From the NCBI RefSeq assembly GCF_021502585.1, contig NZ_JAKFGM010000001.1, forward strand, positions 868,001 through 932,000: a stretch of 64,000 bases of DNA, given 5' to 3'. The position numbers were made by a program, and so were the translations under genes. The notes below the pieces were generated by a model. The model saw only the letters and a list, made by a program, of their open reading frames with translations. It was not told where the DNA came from and did no database searches. Shown here one piece after another: positions 35,219-45,541 of the stretch (position 1 is its first letter; each line of letters begins with the position of its first letter). This DNA is from Sphingomonas cremea (GTDB lineage: Bacteria; Pseudomonadota; Alphaproteobacteria; Sphingomonadales; Sphingomonadaceae).

Positions 35219-36658
35219 ATGCGCGAAGAAGTTGTCCTCCGATCGCTTTTGTTAGTCGATGCCGATGCCAATGAGCGACGGCAACTTTCGGCAGTCGCGT
35301 CGCGTGCCGGTTGGAGCATGGTTGGCGCCGCTTGCGCGGAGAGCGCGGTCGGTTTGCTCCAGGGGCCACATGGGCGCGAAGTTAGAGCCGCCCTGCTATC
35401 CAACTGGACCGATGAACAAGGTCCGGAACTGATCGCGGCGCTGCGGCAATGCCGCCCGAATCTGCCGATCATCGTACTGGCCGACGGCGGTTCCATCGCA
35501 CTCGCGGTCGATGCGATGCGCGCAGGTGCTTCCGATTATTTGTCCAGGCCGATCGCGCCAGAACGATTGATCGAGGCACTTGCTGCTCATGCCGACCGCC
35601 GTCGCGCGTCGGGCGAATTGGCGCCGTTGTCGGAAAAGATCGCACCGGACCTGTCGCTCGACCAACTGGTGGGCGCCGCGCCCGAATTTCGATCCGCCCT
35701 GGCGGTCGCGGCCAAGGGTGCGCGCAATCGGTTGCCGATCCTGATCTTTGGCGAGGCGGGAGCGGGCAAGGAAACATTTGCCCGGGCCATCCATCACGCC
35801 AGTCTCCGGGCACGCGGGCCGCTGGTCCAGCTCGACTGCAAGGTGGTTGCCGCCAACATCATCGACAGCGAGCTATTCGGCCATGTCCCGGGCGCCTTCC
35901 CTGGCGCCTTTTCCGAACGCGTCGGACGCATGGTCGAAGCCGATGGCGGAACGCTGCTCCTCGACGAAATCGGCGCGTTGCCGAAGGAAACCCAAGAGCG
36001 GCTCGACCGCGTGCTGGCTACCGGCGAAGTGCGCCCGGTAGGCTGTAACGGCTCCAATTCGATCGACATTCGACTTATCGCGACATCTAGTCGGGCATTG
36101 CCTGATGATTTTCACCCAGGCCTCGCCGAACGCATTGCTACAACAACTGTAACCATCCCTCCCCTGCGCGATCGCAGTGGGGATATCCCAGCGCTCGTCC
36201 GTCACTTTCTAACTCGCTTTGCCGAGGAACCGGGCATGCGCGCCCTGTCGATTGGCAATGATTCGCTTGCGGTGCTGATGCGCTATGGCTGGCCGGGCAA
36301 TGTCCGCCAGCTGGCCGGAGTGCTGTTCCGCGCTGCGCTCCAGGCGGAGGGCAATTCGCTAACGGCCCAGGATTTCCCTCATATCGCCATCCAGTCGCGC
36401 TTTTCCGGGCGCCGAAGCGATGTGTCGCCGGACATCGGCAAGGCATCGGCCGACGCAGCCATGGCTGGCGCGCCTCAGGTGACGCTGTACCATCAGGACG
36501 GACACTTGCGGAGCCTGGAGGAAATCGAGGCTGACATTATCCGCCTCGCCATCGGCCATTATCGCGGCCGTATGACCGAAGTCGCCCGTCGCCTCGGGAT
36601 TGGTCGCTCGACCCTCTATCGCAAGCTGGGCGAGCTCGGGATCGACACTGCGGCGTAA
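35219..36658 (+). CDS. NtrC-family regulator with degenerate receiver and altered GAFTGA loop
   Basis: A 479-residue protein with a receiver-like domain (about 8-125), an AAA+ domain (about 148-375) and a Fis-type helix-turn-helix at the C-terminus (MTEVARRLGIGRSTLYRKLG). Walker A is GEAGAGKE (178-185) and Walker B LLLDE (246-250). The sigma-54 contact loop, normally GAFTGA, reads GAFPGA (225-230). The receiver lacks the phosphorylated Asp: the expected site reads LLSNWTDE, and the KP motif is SRP. It may therefore act without phosphorylation and may not open sigma-54 promoters normally. It is a single gene divergent from the subunit IV-pntAA pair. Confidence 0.88.
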   Translation: MREEVVLRSLLLVDADANERRQLSAVASRAGWSMVGAACAESAVGLLQGPHGREVRAALLSNWTDEQGPELIAALRQCRPNLPIIVLADGGSIALAVDAMRAGASDYLSRPIAPERLIEALAAHADRRRASGELAPLSEKIAPDLSLDQLVGAAPEFRSALAVAAKGARNRLPILIFGEAGAGKETFARAIHHASLRARGPLVQLDCKVVAANIIDSELFGHVPGAFPGAFSERVGRMVEADGGTLLLDEIGALPKETQERLDRVLATGEVRPVGCNGSNSIDIRLIATSSRALPDDFHPGLAERIATTTVTIPPLRDRSGDIPALVRHFLTRFAEEPGMRALSIGNDSLAVLMRYGWPGNVRQLAGVLFRAALQAEGNSLTAQDFPHIAIQSRFSGRRSDVSPDIGKASADAAMAGAPQVTLYHQDGHLRSLEEIEADIIRLAIGHYRGRMTEVARRLGIGRSTLYRKLGELGIDTAA

Positions 36659-36746
36659 CAATTCCAATTGAATGCGCGTATAGCGGGGGCTCGGCGACCT
36701 TCTGCGGGCTATGGCTGTAATCGAAGATCGCCGCGGAGAATTCTCC

Positions 36747-37919
36747 ATGATGCGCTATCTCACCTGCTCGACTGCGTTGGCTTTGTTTTCGCTCGCCACT
36801 TCGGCTCAAGCGGCTGAGGGGCCGCTTTCTGTCGCAACATGCCCTTCCAAATCGCTGCATGCATTTGCGCTGGGACCGGGAACTCGATTCCAGTCGCTGG
36901 TGGTTCCGAACGTCGCCATTCGCAACGGCAGCCCCGGAGCCGCCGAAATCACTGCCGTCGAATTTGAGCTTTTATCCAGTGCGACGGTTTTCGACACGCG
37001 ACGGTTGTCGGGACAGGAACTCGCGGCGCGGACCAAGGCGGGATCAGCAGTTCAAAACGGACTGTTGCAGCTCTTCCCAGCGCAATTTTGTGACGGCGCT
37101 TTGCTGGGCACCGATCCCAAACTGTCCGTCACAACCAGCGTGGCGCCAGGGGCTGCGATTCTGATCCCTAACGAGACATTCGCCTGGCGCGGGAGTCGGG
37201 ACTCCGTTCGGATCAAAATCGATGCAATGGTAGGCGGCAAGCCTGAAAGCATCAGCCTGTCGCTACCAATCGACGCCGCGGGGTCGAAAACGGCAATGCG
37301 CTTTCCGTTGGCTGGGACCTGGTTTGTCGCGGTTGCCGGGACGCCCCATGGAGCGCATCGCTGGGCGCTACCGGAGGCATTTGCCTACGATATCGTGGCG
37401 CTTGGCAGCGGCAATTTGAGCTACAAGAACAAAGGCGAGCGATTCCAGGACTATTATGCATATGGATCGCCTGTGTTTGCCGTGGCCGATGGTACGGTGC
37501 GGGAAGTGATTTCGGATCAGCCCGAAGACCCGGCCGTCCTTCGCCGGCCTGGCGAAAGCCTGGAAGCCTATGCGGCGCGTTCCGGCGAAATCCAGCAAGC
37601 CTTGTTGCAACGTGGCGACCATGCGCTCGTCGGGAATTCGGTGCTGATCGACCATGGGAATGGCGAATATTCGGTATATGCCCATTTGAAACCAGGACCG
37701 CCTTTGGTCCAGGTCGGCCAGCGAGTGACTTCCGGGACGCAGATCGGATTGCTCGGCAGTTCCGGTAATTCGACCGAGCCGCACCTCCATTTTCATCTCT
37801 GCGATGCGCCCAGTACTCTACACTGCGCGGGCATCCCGCCAACATTTACCGATGTCGAATTGCCCTATGCGGATGGCCCCCGCACCATCCAGGCTGGCGA
37901 TATTGTCGTCACGAAGTAG
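36747..37919 (+). CDS. M23-family metallopeptidase (LytM-like), exported
   Basis: A 390-residue protein with a signal peptide (MMRYLTCSTALALFSLATSAQAA), a beta-rich N-terminal part and a C-terminal M23 peptidase. The zinc ligands are visible: the His and Asp in GAHRWALPEAFAYDIVA, and EPHLHFHLCD at the end. VLIDHGNGEYSVYAHLKPG and GSSGNSTEPHLHFH are the standard M23 blocks. It should cut peptidoglycan cross-links or activate amidases in the periplasm. The ATG at 36747 has CGGAGAA upstream; the frame stays open to 36711. Its stop lies 2 nt from the convergent folP stop. Confidence 0.88.
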   Translation: MMRYLTCSTALALFSLATSAQAAEGPLSVATCPSKSLHAFALGPGTRFQSLVVPNVAIRNGSPGAAEITAVEFELLSSATVFDTRRLSGQELAARTKAGSAVQNGLLQLFPAQFCDGALLGTDPKLSVTTSVAPGAAILIPNETFAWRGSRDSVRIKIDAMVGGKPESISLSLPIDAAGSKTAMRFPLAGTWFVAVAGTPHGAHRWALPEAFAYDIVALGSGNLSYKNKGERFQDYYAYGSPVFAVADGTVREVISDQPEDPAVLRRPGESLEAYAARSGEIQQALLQRGDHALVGNSVLIDHGNGEYSVYAHLKPGPPLVQVGQRVTSGTQIGLLGSSGNSTEPHLHFHLCDAPSTLHCAGIPPTFTDVELPYADGPRTIQAGDIVVTK

Positions 37920-37921
37920 GC

Positions 37922-38992
37922 TTAGGCGCGAGGCGTCAGTGCGGCGTCCCTTAACCCCCGCCAGACTTTGAGCGCCTGGACGGTCTCGGGGACATCATGG
38001 ACGCGGATGATCTGGGCGCCCTGCTCCACGGCCTTCAGCGCAAGCGCCAGGCTTCCCGCAAGTCGCTGATCCGCTGGCACTTCGCCTGACAGCGCACCGA
38101 TCATCCGCTTTCTACTGGCGCCCAGCACAACCGGGCAGCCGAGCCCGTGAAACAGCGCCAGGCCATTCAGCAGCTCAAGGTTATGCGCGACCGATTTGCC
38201 AAAGCCGATGCCGGGGTCGATCAAGATCCTGTCACGGGCGATGCCGGCCATCTCAGCCGCCTCGATCCTCTCCTCGAGCCACAGATAGGCCTCGATCAAG
38301 ACATCGCCGTATCGCGGATCCTTCTGCATGGTTTGAGGATCGCCTTGGTGGTGCATCAGCACGACCGAAACGCTCGCCTTGGCCACAAGGTCGGCCGATT
38401 GCGGGTCCCAAGTCAGCGCCGAAACGTCGTTGACCATGCCCGCACCAACGCCCAGCGCGGCGCTGATAACGGCCGATTTGCGGGTGTCGATCGAAACCGC
38501 GGTCCCGGCAGCGGCCAATTGCTGAACCACCGGCAACACACGTTCGATCTCATCGCCGTCCCACACAGCACTGGCGCCGGGTCGTGTGGATTCGCCACCA
38601 ACGTCGATAATCGCGGCGCCCTGGGCAGCCATATTGGCGCCGGCTTCAGCAGCTGCAACGGCATCCGCATAAACGCCACCATCGGAGAAGCTGTCCGGCG
38701 TTGCGTTGATGATCCCCATTACCTGCGGCTGGTCGAGGCGGATGGTGCGTTGGCCGACTTGCAGCGCTGGCCGAGGCGCTATGGTTCGTGCCCAGTCGGC
38801 GGCCATTGCCTCGTCAAAATGCGCCTCGATACCTTCGACCGGCACGAGCTCTGTTGAAATGCGCCTGTCTTCTTCCACCCGGATGAGTTCGACCAGGCCA
38901 AACCAATTCAGCCCGCCGGCGAGGCGCGCAACCTTGCCGTCATGGCCGAATGGGGAATCAATGAAGCCAGTTGGCCGAAGAAGGGTGCGCAT
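37922..38992 (-). CDS. folP: Dihydropteroate synthase
   Basis: A 356-residue enzyme that joins p-aminobenzoate to the pterin diphosphate in folate synthesis. The TIM-barrel core starts at VMGIINATPDSFSDGG and contains IIDVGGESTRPGA, both pterin-binding signatures, then LIDPGIGFGKSVAHNLELL and VVLGASRKRMIG. About 90 residues precede the core (E. coli FolP is 282 residues in all), an extension without a recognised domain. It is separated from ccrM by 6 nt on the same strand. Confidence 0.95.
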   Translation of the reverse strand: MRTLLRPTGFIDSPFGHDGKVARLAGGLNWFGLVELIRVEEDRRISTELVPVEGIEAHFDEAMAADWARTIAPRPALQVGQRTIRLDQPQVMGIINATPDSFSDGGVYADAVAAAEAGANMAAQGAAIIDVGGESTRPGASAVWDGDEIERVLPVVQQLAAAGTAVSIDTRKSAVISAALGVGAGMVNDVSALTWDPQSADLVAKASVSVVLMHHQGDPQTMQKDPRYGDVLIEAYLWLEERIEAAEMAGIARDRILIDPGIGFGKSVAHNLELLNGLALFHGLGCPVVLGASRKRMIGALSGEVPADQRLAGSLALALKAVEQGAQIIRVHDVPETVQALKVWRGLRDAALTPRA

Positions 38993-38998
38993 CCCCGC

Positions 38999-40323
<1,325 letters not shown>

Positions 40324-40331
40324 GGGCCTAA

Positions 40332-40952
40332 TTATTCCAGCGGCAAAGCCATTATTTGTTCCGCTCGCTCTCGAACCCGACCGAAGCTGCGACGATGAAG
40401 CGGTGTAAGGCCAAGCGTATCGAGCGCGCGAATATGTTCGGGCGTTGGATAGCCGCGATTATGCTCCCAGCCATATCCGGGATAATCCCGGGCATAGTCG
40501 GACATGATCCGGTCACGCGTTACCTTGGCGACGATCGACGCGGCGGCGATCGAGCGGCACTTGGCGTCGCCGGCGACGATCGCCTTCGACGGGCGTTGCC
40601 AACGCGGGGTAGCGTTTCCGTCGACCAGCACCCAGGCGGGCTCGAAACCCAGCGCCTCGACCGCCCGCGTCATTGCGAGCATCCGCGCCCAGTAAATGTT
40701 GATCTGGTCGATTTCCTCGACCGAAGCCATTCCGACCCCGATCCGCGCGACTTTTTGAAGCCGTCCGTAAATCGCCTCGCGCGCGTCGAGGTCCAGCTTC
40801 TTCGAATCATCAATTCCGCGCGGAAATCTTTCGCGATCGAGAACGACCGCGGCGGCGACCACTGGCCCTGCCAGGGGTGCGCAACCGGCCTCATCGACCC
40901 CGGCAAGAGGCATAGGGAACTCGAGCTCAAGCTTGAAACATGGCCGCTTCAC
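40332..40952 (-). CDS. rnhB: Ribonuclease HII
   Basis: A 206-residue RNase HII, which removes ribonucleotides and RNA primers from DNA. The N-terminal block PLAGVDEAGCAPLAGPVVAA carries the first acidic pair, Asp20-Glu21. WVLVDGNATP supplies the next catalytic Asp, and AAASIVAKVTRDRIM and YPGYGWEHNRGYPTPEH are strongly conserved RNase HII blocks. The length is normal. It lies upstream of ccrM on the same strand with a 196-bp gap, and 60 bp separate it from the thiD-VOC fusion upstream. Confidence 0.96.
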   Translation of the reverse strand: MKRPCFKLELEFPMPLAGVDEAGCAPLAGPVVAAAVVLDRERFPRGIDDSKKLDLDAREAIYGRLQKVARIGVGMASVEEIDQINIYWARMLAMTRAVEALGFEPAWVLVDGNATPRWQRPSKAIVAGDAKCRSIAAASIVAKVTRDRIMSDYARDYPGYGWEHNRGYPTPEHIRALDTLGLTPLHRRSFGRVRERAEQIMALPLE

Positions 40953-41012
40953 GATGGCGACGATATTTCCGGTAGCAGCGTCCCGCCAGTAGCACTTTGA
41001 AATTTTTGTGGA

Positions 41013-42182
41013 TTATTCGGTAAGTCGCCACGGCGGGAACCGCCTTGCCTCACCGGCGCGATACAGGAAGATGGTGTTGCCCGACGGATCACGAAGCCGC
41101 GCCTCGCGCCACATCCAGGGCTGATTGCGGGGCCCATGTTCGAACGGAATCCCCGACCGGGCCAATCGCTCCACCCGCTCGTCCAGGTCGTCGCATTCGA
41201 AATAGACAGCGACGGTCTCCCCGATTTCGGAATCAGGGTCGCACTGAACCGAAAACGTCGCGCCCCCAGCCTCGAACCGCGCATATTGATTCTCCGGGCT
41301 GTCGACGATCTGCTTCAGGCCAAGGCGCCGATAGAAATCGACCATCTTGGCGTAATCCTTACCGGTCACCGTGACCTGGTTAAGGCGAAGCCCCAGTCCT
41401 GTGTCGAGCCGGACCGACTGGTGCCCGAGAGGGCCATGCCCATGGCCCAACCCTGGTGCCTCATGCAGCGCCATCCGCACGAACAGCCGCGCACGCTCCA
41501 CTGCCTGGACCAGGCCAATGCCGGCGCCCAGATAGAAGGCGATCGCACTGGCAAGAGTGCATCCCGTTCCATGCGTCGACGTGGTCTCGATCCGCTGGCC
41601 CTGCCAGCTGGTCATATTATCTTCTTCGATCAGCGCGTCGGCGAGCGCGTCGCCTTCCTCATGCCCGCCCTTGATCAACACCGCGCAGCGATGGTCGGAC
41701 ACCAGTTTCAACGCACCGGCCACTTCATCCTCTTCGCCAGTCAGCCTGCGAAGTTCTGGCAGGTTCGGGGTCGTAATGGTCGCGACGTCCATCAGCTTCC
41801 CGAAGGCAGCGATGGTCTGGTCGTCGGCCAGGGTCGCTCCGCTGGTAGCGACCATGACCGGATCGAACACGATCGGCACATTTTCCTGTGCCTCAAGCCG
41901 GGCTGCTATGTGCAACGCTGTAAAGGGCGACCCGATCATGCCGATCTTGACCGCATCGACCCCTATATCCTCGATCACCGAGTCGATCTGGGCCATCACC
42001 GTCTCGGTCGGTACCGTGTGGACGGCACTCACGCCCTGCGTGTTTTGGGCCGTTACCGCCGTAACGGCGGTCATCGCATGGCCGCCGAGCATCGTGACGG
42101 TCTTGATGTCGGCTTGGATTCCCGCGCCTCCGCCCGAATCCGAGCCGGCGATAATAAGGATTCGAGGTGTCTTGCCTGTCAT
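41013..42182 (-). CDS. thiD: ThiD fused to a C-terminal VOC/glyoxalase-like domain
   Basis: A 389-residue fusion. Residues 1-255 are a full hydroxymethylpyrimidine (phosphate) kinase: ILIIAGSDSGGGAGIQADIK near the start, VFDPVMVATSG (105-115), TTPNLPEL (137-144) and the anion-hole STHGTGCTLASAIA (202-215). Residues 266-376 form a VOC fold beginning LNQVTVTGKDYAKMVDFYRR and including TVAVYFECDDLDERVERL and RLRDPSGNTIFLY. The ThiD half supplies thiamine pyrimidine; the VOC partner may bind or modify a thiamine-related compound, which is inference. The linker is His/Gly-rich. Confidence 0.9.
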   Translation of the reverse strand: MTGKTPRILIIAGSDSGGGAGIQADIKTVTMLGGHAMTAVTAVTAQNTQGVSAVHTVPTETVMAQIDSVIEDIGVDAVKIGMIGSPFTALHIAARLEAQENVPIVFDPVMVATSGATLADDQTIAAFGKLMDVATITTPNLPELRRLTGEEDEVAGALKLVSDHRCAVLIKGGHEEGDALADALIEEDNMTSWQGQRIETTSTHGTGCTLASAIAFYLGAGIGLVQAVERARLFVRMALHEAPGLGHGHGPLGHQSVRLDTGLGLRLNQVTVTGKDYAKMVDFYRRLGLKQIVDSPENQYARFEAGGATFSVQCDPDSEIGETVAVYFECDDLDERVERLARSGIPFEHGPRNQPWMWREARLRDPSGNTIFLYRAGEARRFPPWRLTE

Positions 42183-42206
42183 TTGATGCCCTTTAGAGGC
42201 AAAACC

Positions 42207-43541
42207 TTAAGCAGCAGCAACTGCCTCGCAAATGCGGTCGACCAGGCGCTCCACCATGATGGGATCGTCGCCCTCGGCCATTACCCGGATCAAGGGCTCG
42301 GTGCCCGATTTGCGAATGACCAGGCGGCCTCGCCCACCAAGTTCGCTTTCGGCGCCGGCAATTGCGGCCTTTACCGCATCCGTTTCAAGCGGGGCGCCGC
42401 CGCCAAAGCGCACATTCTTGAGCAATTGGGGCACCGGCTCGAACATATGCAGCAATTCGCTGGCGGGCTTCCCCTGCTCAACGATCGCCGCCAGAACCTG
42501 CAGCCCGGCGATCAAGCCGTCGCCAGTGGTCGCATAATCGCTCAGGATGATGTGACCCGATTGCTCGCCGCCGACATTACAGCCCTTTTCGCGCATTGCT
42601 TCCAGCACGTAGCGGTCGCCAACGGCGGTGCGGTGCATTTCGAGGCCGTGCTCGCCAAGTTTTCGCTCGAGTCCCAGGTTGGACATCACTGTGGCCACAA
42701 TGCCGCCGCCGCGAAGCGTACCGCCCTGCTTCTGCGACAAGGCGATCAACGCCATCAGCTGGTCGCCGTCGACCATGTCCCCTCGCTCGTCGACGACGAT
42801 CAGCCTGTCGGCATCTCCGTCGAGAGCCAGTCCAAGGTTGGCGCCGGATGCGACGACGGTTTCGCGAAGCATTTCCGGCGAGGTTGAGCCGCAGCCGTCG
42901 TTGATGTTGGTGCCATTGGGACTCGTTCCCAGCGCGATCACTTCCGCCCCCAGCTCCCACAATGCATCGGGTGCGACCTGGTAGGCGGCGCCATTGGCGC
43001 AATCGATCACGACCTTCAGCCCGTCGAGCCGGAGATGGTCCGGGAAGGTCGATTTGGCGAAATGGATGTAGCGGCCTCGGGCGTCGTCGATCCGCTTGGC
43101 ACGGCCGATCCTTGGCGCATCGATCAGGTCGAGCCGGCTTTCCATCAGCCGCTCGATGGCTAACTCGGCCTTGTCGCTCAGCTTATAGCCGTCCGGCCCG
43201 AACAGCTTGATTCCATTGTCGAAAAAGGGATTGTGGCTGGCGGAAATCATGACTCCAAGGTCGGCGCGCAGTTCCTTGGTCAGCATTGCCACCGCCGGCG
43301 TAGGCATTGGCCCAAGCAACACCACATCCATGCCCACCGAAGTGAAACCGGCAACCATTGCCGATTCCATCATATAACCGGAAAGGCGGGTATCCTTGCC
43401 GATCACCACGCGGTGGCGATGGTCGCCGCGCAGGAAATATGTCCCTGCCGCTTGCCCGACCCGCATCGCAACGTCGGCCGTCATCGGCGCCACATTGGTC
43501 CGCCCGCGAATCCCATCGGTGCCGAAGTATTTCCGTCCCAT
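42207..43541 (-). CDS. glmM: Phosphoglucosamine mutase
   Basis: A 444-residue enzyme converting glucosamine-6-phosphate to glucosamine-1-phosphate for UDP-GlcNAc, the precursor of peptidoglycan and lipid A. The N-terminus [13 protein letters not shown] is diagnostic. The phosphoserine loop is [18 protein letters not shown], with Ser102 the phosphorylated residue. The metal loop is [13 protein letters not shown] and the sugar loop [24 protein letters not shown] closes the C-terminal phosphate site. Length and all motifs are normal. It lies 24 nt upstream of thiD and 24 nt downstream of the glmM-distal nnrU-like gene's start region on the same strand. Confidence 0.96.
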   Translation of the reverse strand: MGRKYFGTDGIRGRTNVAPMTADVAMRVGQAAGTYFLRGDHRHRVVIGKDTRLSGYMMESAMVAGFTSVGMDVVLLGPMPTPAVAMLTKELRADLGVMISASHNPFFDNGIKLFGPDGYKLSDKAELAIERLMESRLDLIDAPRIGRAKRIDDARGRYIHFAKSTFPDHLRLDGLKVVIDCANGAAYQVAPDALWELGAEVIALGTSPNGTNINDGCGSTSPEMLRETVVASGANLGLALDGDADRLIVVDERGDMVDGDQLMALIALSQKQGGTLRGGGIVATVMSNLGLERKLGEHGLEMHRTAVGDRYVLEAMREKGCNVGGEQSGHIILSDYATTGDGLIAGLQVLAAIVEQGKPASELLHMFEPVPQLLKNVRFGGGAPLETDAVKAAIAGAESELGGRGRLVIRKSGTEPLIRVMAEGDDPIMVERLVDRICEAVAAA

Positions 43542-43565
43542 GAAAGGGCCTTAGCGCGAAATAGG

Positions 43566-44249
43566 TTAAGCGAAAAAGTCCCAGATTCCCGCGGACCGAT
43601 AACCAAGTGCTCCGTGCGCCCATGTTGCGGCCAGCCAGACGATTGTGCCGGCCACGAAGGCGAACGTGTCGGGCATCGCAAACCCCTTGCCGAAAGGAAG
43701 GAAATTCGTCCGCATCTGCCAGTCTCGCCAGACCTCGCCCAGCAACCTTGCTTTCTTGGCGTCCTGCATCACCGCCCCGCCAAGCGCGAGGATGGCAATG
43801 GCGCTGCTCAATACGAGGCTGGCTTTGGTGGGATTGACCGTCGCGTGAACTGCCGCCCAAAGCGCGAAACCCCACATCATCGGGTGGCGGGTGATGGCAT
43901 AGACGCCGCGCGGATCGTCAATTTTCTCAATTGGCCGCCCAGGACGAGGCAGCGCCGGGTTTCGGCGCAGCGAGCCCAGAAACAGGATCGATCCAAGCCA
44001 CATAACGAGTGTGGCGGCCAGCCACTCTGCTTCGCCCGACTCCCAAAGCGGCTGGGGCGCCTCGGCAGAAGCCGGACCGTAGGCGCGGATCATCCAGACA
44101 AAGGTTACCAGCGCGACCAGCGAATAAAGGCCGGTGAACCCCTTTTCTCCCAGCCTGGCAACTAGCGGTGCCCTCAAAGGATGCGACAACAGGAAGTGGG
44201 TGCCGACCAAGGTTGCCGAAGCAAGTGCAAGCATCCCGATCGCGGTCAT
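43566..44249 (-). CDS. NnrU-family integral membrane protein
   Basis: A 227-residue protein with about six hydrophobic helices. VGTHFLLSHPLRAPLVARLG near the start and YAITRHPMMWGFALWAAVHA in the middle, with the RHPMMW motif, are characteristic of the NnrU family. Family members are linked in denitrifiers to nitrite and nitric oxide reductase expression, but many occur without denitrification genes, as here, so the role is open. The ATG at 44249 overlaps the upstream amidohydrolase stop by 4 nt. Confidence 0.85.
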   Translation of the reverse strand: MTAIGMLALASATLVGTHFLLSHPLRAPLVARLGEKGFTGLYSLVALVTFVWMIRAYGPASAEAPQPLWESGEAEWLAATLVMWLGSILFLGSLRRNPALPRPGRPIEKIDDPRGVYAITRHPMMWGFALWAAVHATVNPTKASLVLSSAIAILALGGAVMQDAKKARLLGEVWRDWQMRTNFLPFGKGFAMPDTFAFVAGTIVWLAATWAHGALGYRSAGIWDFFA

Positions 44250-45541
44250 TTTCGATATGCCTCCGGTAATGCGTTTCGCTCGAGCGAACGATAACGGTCG
44301 CGCAACTTCGTCTGGTGATTGTCGAGCGGCTGGCGAACGCCGTCGATCCAGACCGCTTCGGGGGACGAAGAAAGTTCGAGCGGATCGCCCGACCAGATCA
44401 CGACGTCGCCGCGCTGCCCGGCGGCCAGGCTCCCGATCTCCGTGCCAAGCCCGACCGCTTCGGCCGGCCGCGAAGAAATCATCGCGAAGGCTTCGCCCCA
44501 ACTGACACCCGCAGCACCCGGCAGCTTACCCAGGGCGACGAGATTGCCGGCATATTGCCGCTGATTGCGTACGTAGCGCGTATCATTGTCGTCGATCATG
44601 CCGATCGCCACCTTGATGCCGGCGGCGCGCATCCGGCCGATGTTGGATTGGGTTGCAGCCAGCATTTCAAAACTGGCCGGCAAATCATTGAGTGCCGAGG
44701 CGATCACCCAGGCCCCGGATTGTGCGATCCGGTCGGCGACCAGCCAGCCCTCGCTGGCGCCAACCAGCGCAATCCTGAGGCCGGGGAATTCCTGGCGAAG
44801 TTCGAGGACGTTCAGAATATCCTTTGCACGCTCGACATGGACGAGGAGCAATTGCTTGCCCTGGATCACGGGTACCAGAGCAGCCGCGTCGAACCGCGTC
44901 AGCAAGACATCGTCGCGACGCTGGCCGTCGAGGCGTCCGCGCAGGTCTCGCGCCTCGCGCAGCGCATTGCGAAACAGAACGAAAGCAGTAGCTCGCGAAC
45001 CGCCGGCAATACCCGCCCCACCCTCGCCTAGCTCGACAAACTGGAATGCCCGGGCTCGCAGCACAGCGTCCATGTCGTCGCCGGTATCGATGACCGCGCC
45101 CTGGCCGGCAAAAATATTCTTGCCGGCGACTGGCGCGACAACCGCTCGGGTGACTCCGTCAGCGCGGCTGACGGCGATGGTCGAAGCCTTCGGATTGATC
45201 GCCGGCGTGACGTCAATCGCGGCATTGAACGGACCATTGCCGCTGTCCGTATCATCGGACCCGTCCGCACCCAGATCGACCTCGGCAAGGCCGAGGCGCG
45301 AGAAACCCGCGACGATTCCTGGAGTTACCCATTTGCCGTTGGCATCGATCACCTCCGACCCGGCGGGCGCCGACACGCCGGTTCCGGCAGCAACGATGCG
45401 GCCGTTCCGAACGACCACCGTTCCGCCTTGGACCGGTTCCGATCCGTCGCCCAGCACCAGCGTGCCGTTGGTGATGACGACCGTCTGGGCCGCCAGTGGC
45501 GAAGAACAGCCGAGGATGACCGACGCGATCAGGCGCTTCAT
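44246..45541 (-). CDS. Amidohydrolase-like protein lacking the metal ligands
   Basis: A 431-residue exported protein (signal peptide MKRLIASVILGCSSPLAAQ) of the amidohydrolase superfamily. The entry strand that normally carries the HxH pair reads VTPGIVAGFSRLGL (72-85): the His positions are Phe80 and Arg82, and the usual Asp is Ala78. The other metal histidines are also not evident. The C-terminal block (SLAAGQRGDVVIWSGDPLEL) is normal. It is directly downstream of an intact amidohydrolase and overlaps it by 4 nt. A non-catalytic partner or scaffold is likely. Confidence 0.85.
   Translation of the reverse strand: MKRLIASVILGCSSPLAAQTVVITNGTLVLGDGSEPVQGGTVVVRNGRIVAAGTGVSAPAGSEVIDANGKWVTPGIVAGFSRLGLAEVDLGADGSDDTDSGNGPFNAAIDVTPAINPKASTIAVSRADGVTRAVVAPVAGKNIFAGQGAVIDTGDDMDAVLRARAFQFVELGEGGAGIAGGSRATAFVLFRNALREARDLRGRLDGQRRDDVLLTRFDAAALVPVIQGKQLLLVHVERAKDILNVLELRQEFPGLRIALVGASEGWLVADRIAQSGAWVIASALNDLPASFEMLAATQSNIGRMRAAGIKVAIGMIDDNDTRYVRNQRQYAGNLVALGKLPGAAGVSWGEAFAMISSRPAEAVGLGTEIGSLAAGQRGDVVIWSGDPLELSSSPEAVWIDGVRQPLDNHQTKLRDRYRSLERNALPEAYRK

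Noticed and set aside
41136-42887. 583-codon plus-strand open frame opposite thiD and glmM
   Set aside because: It is antisense to two well-supported genes with full catalytic motifs, and its own translation has no family resemblance. Long antisense frames are common in GC-rich DNA.
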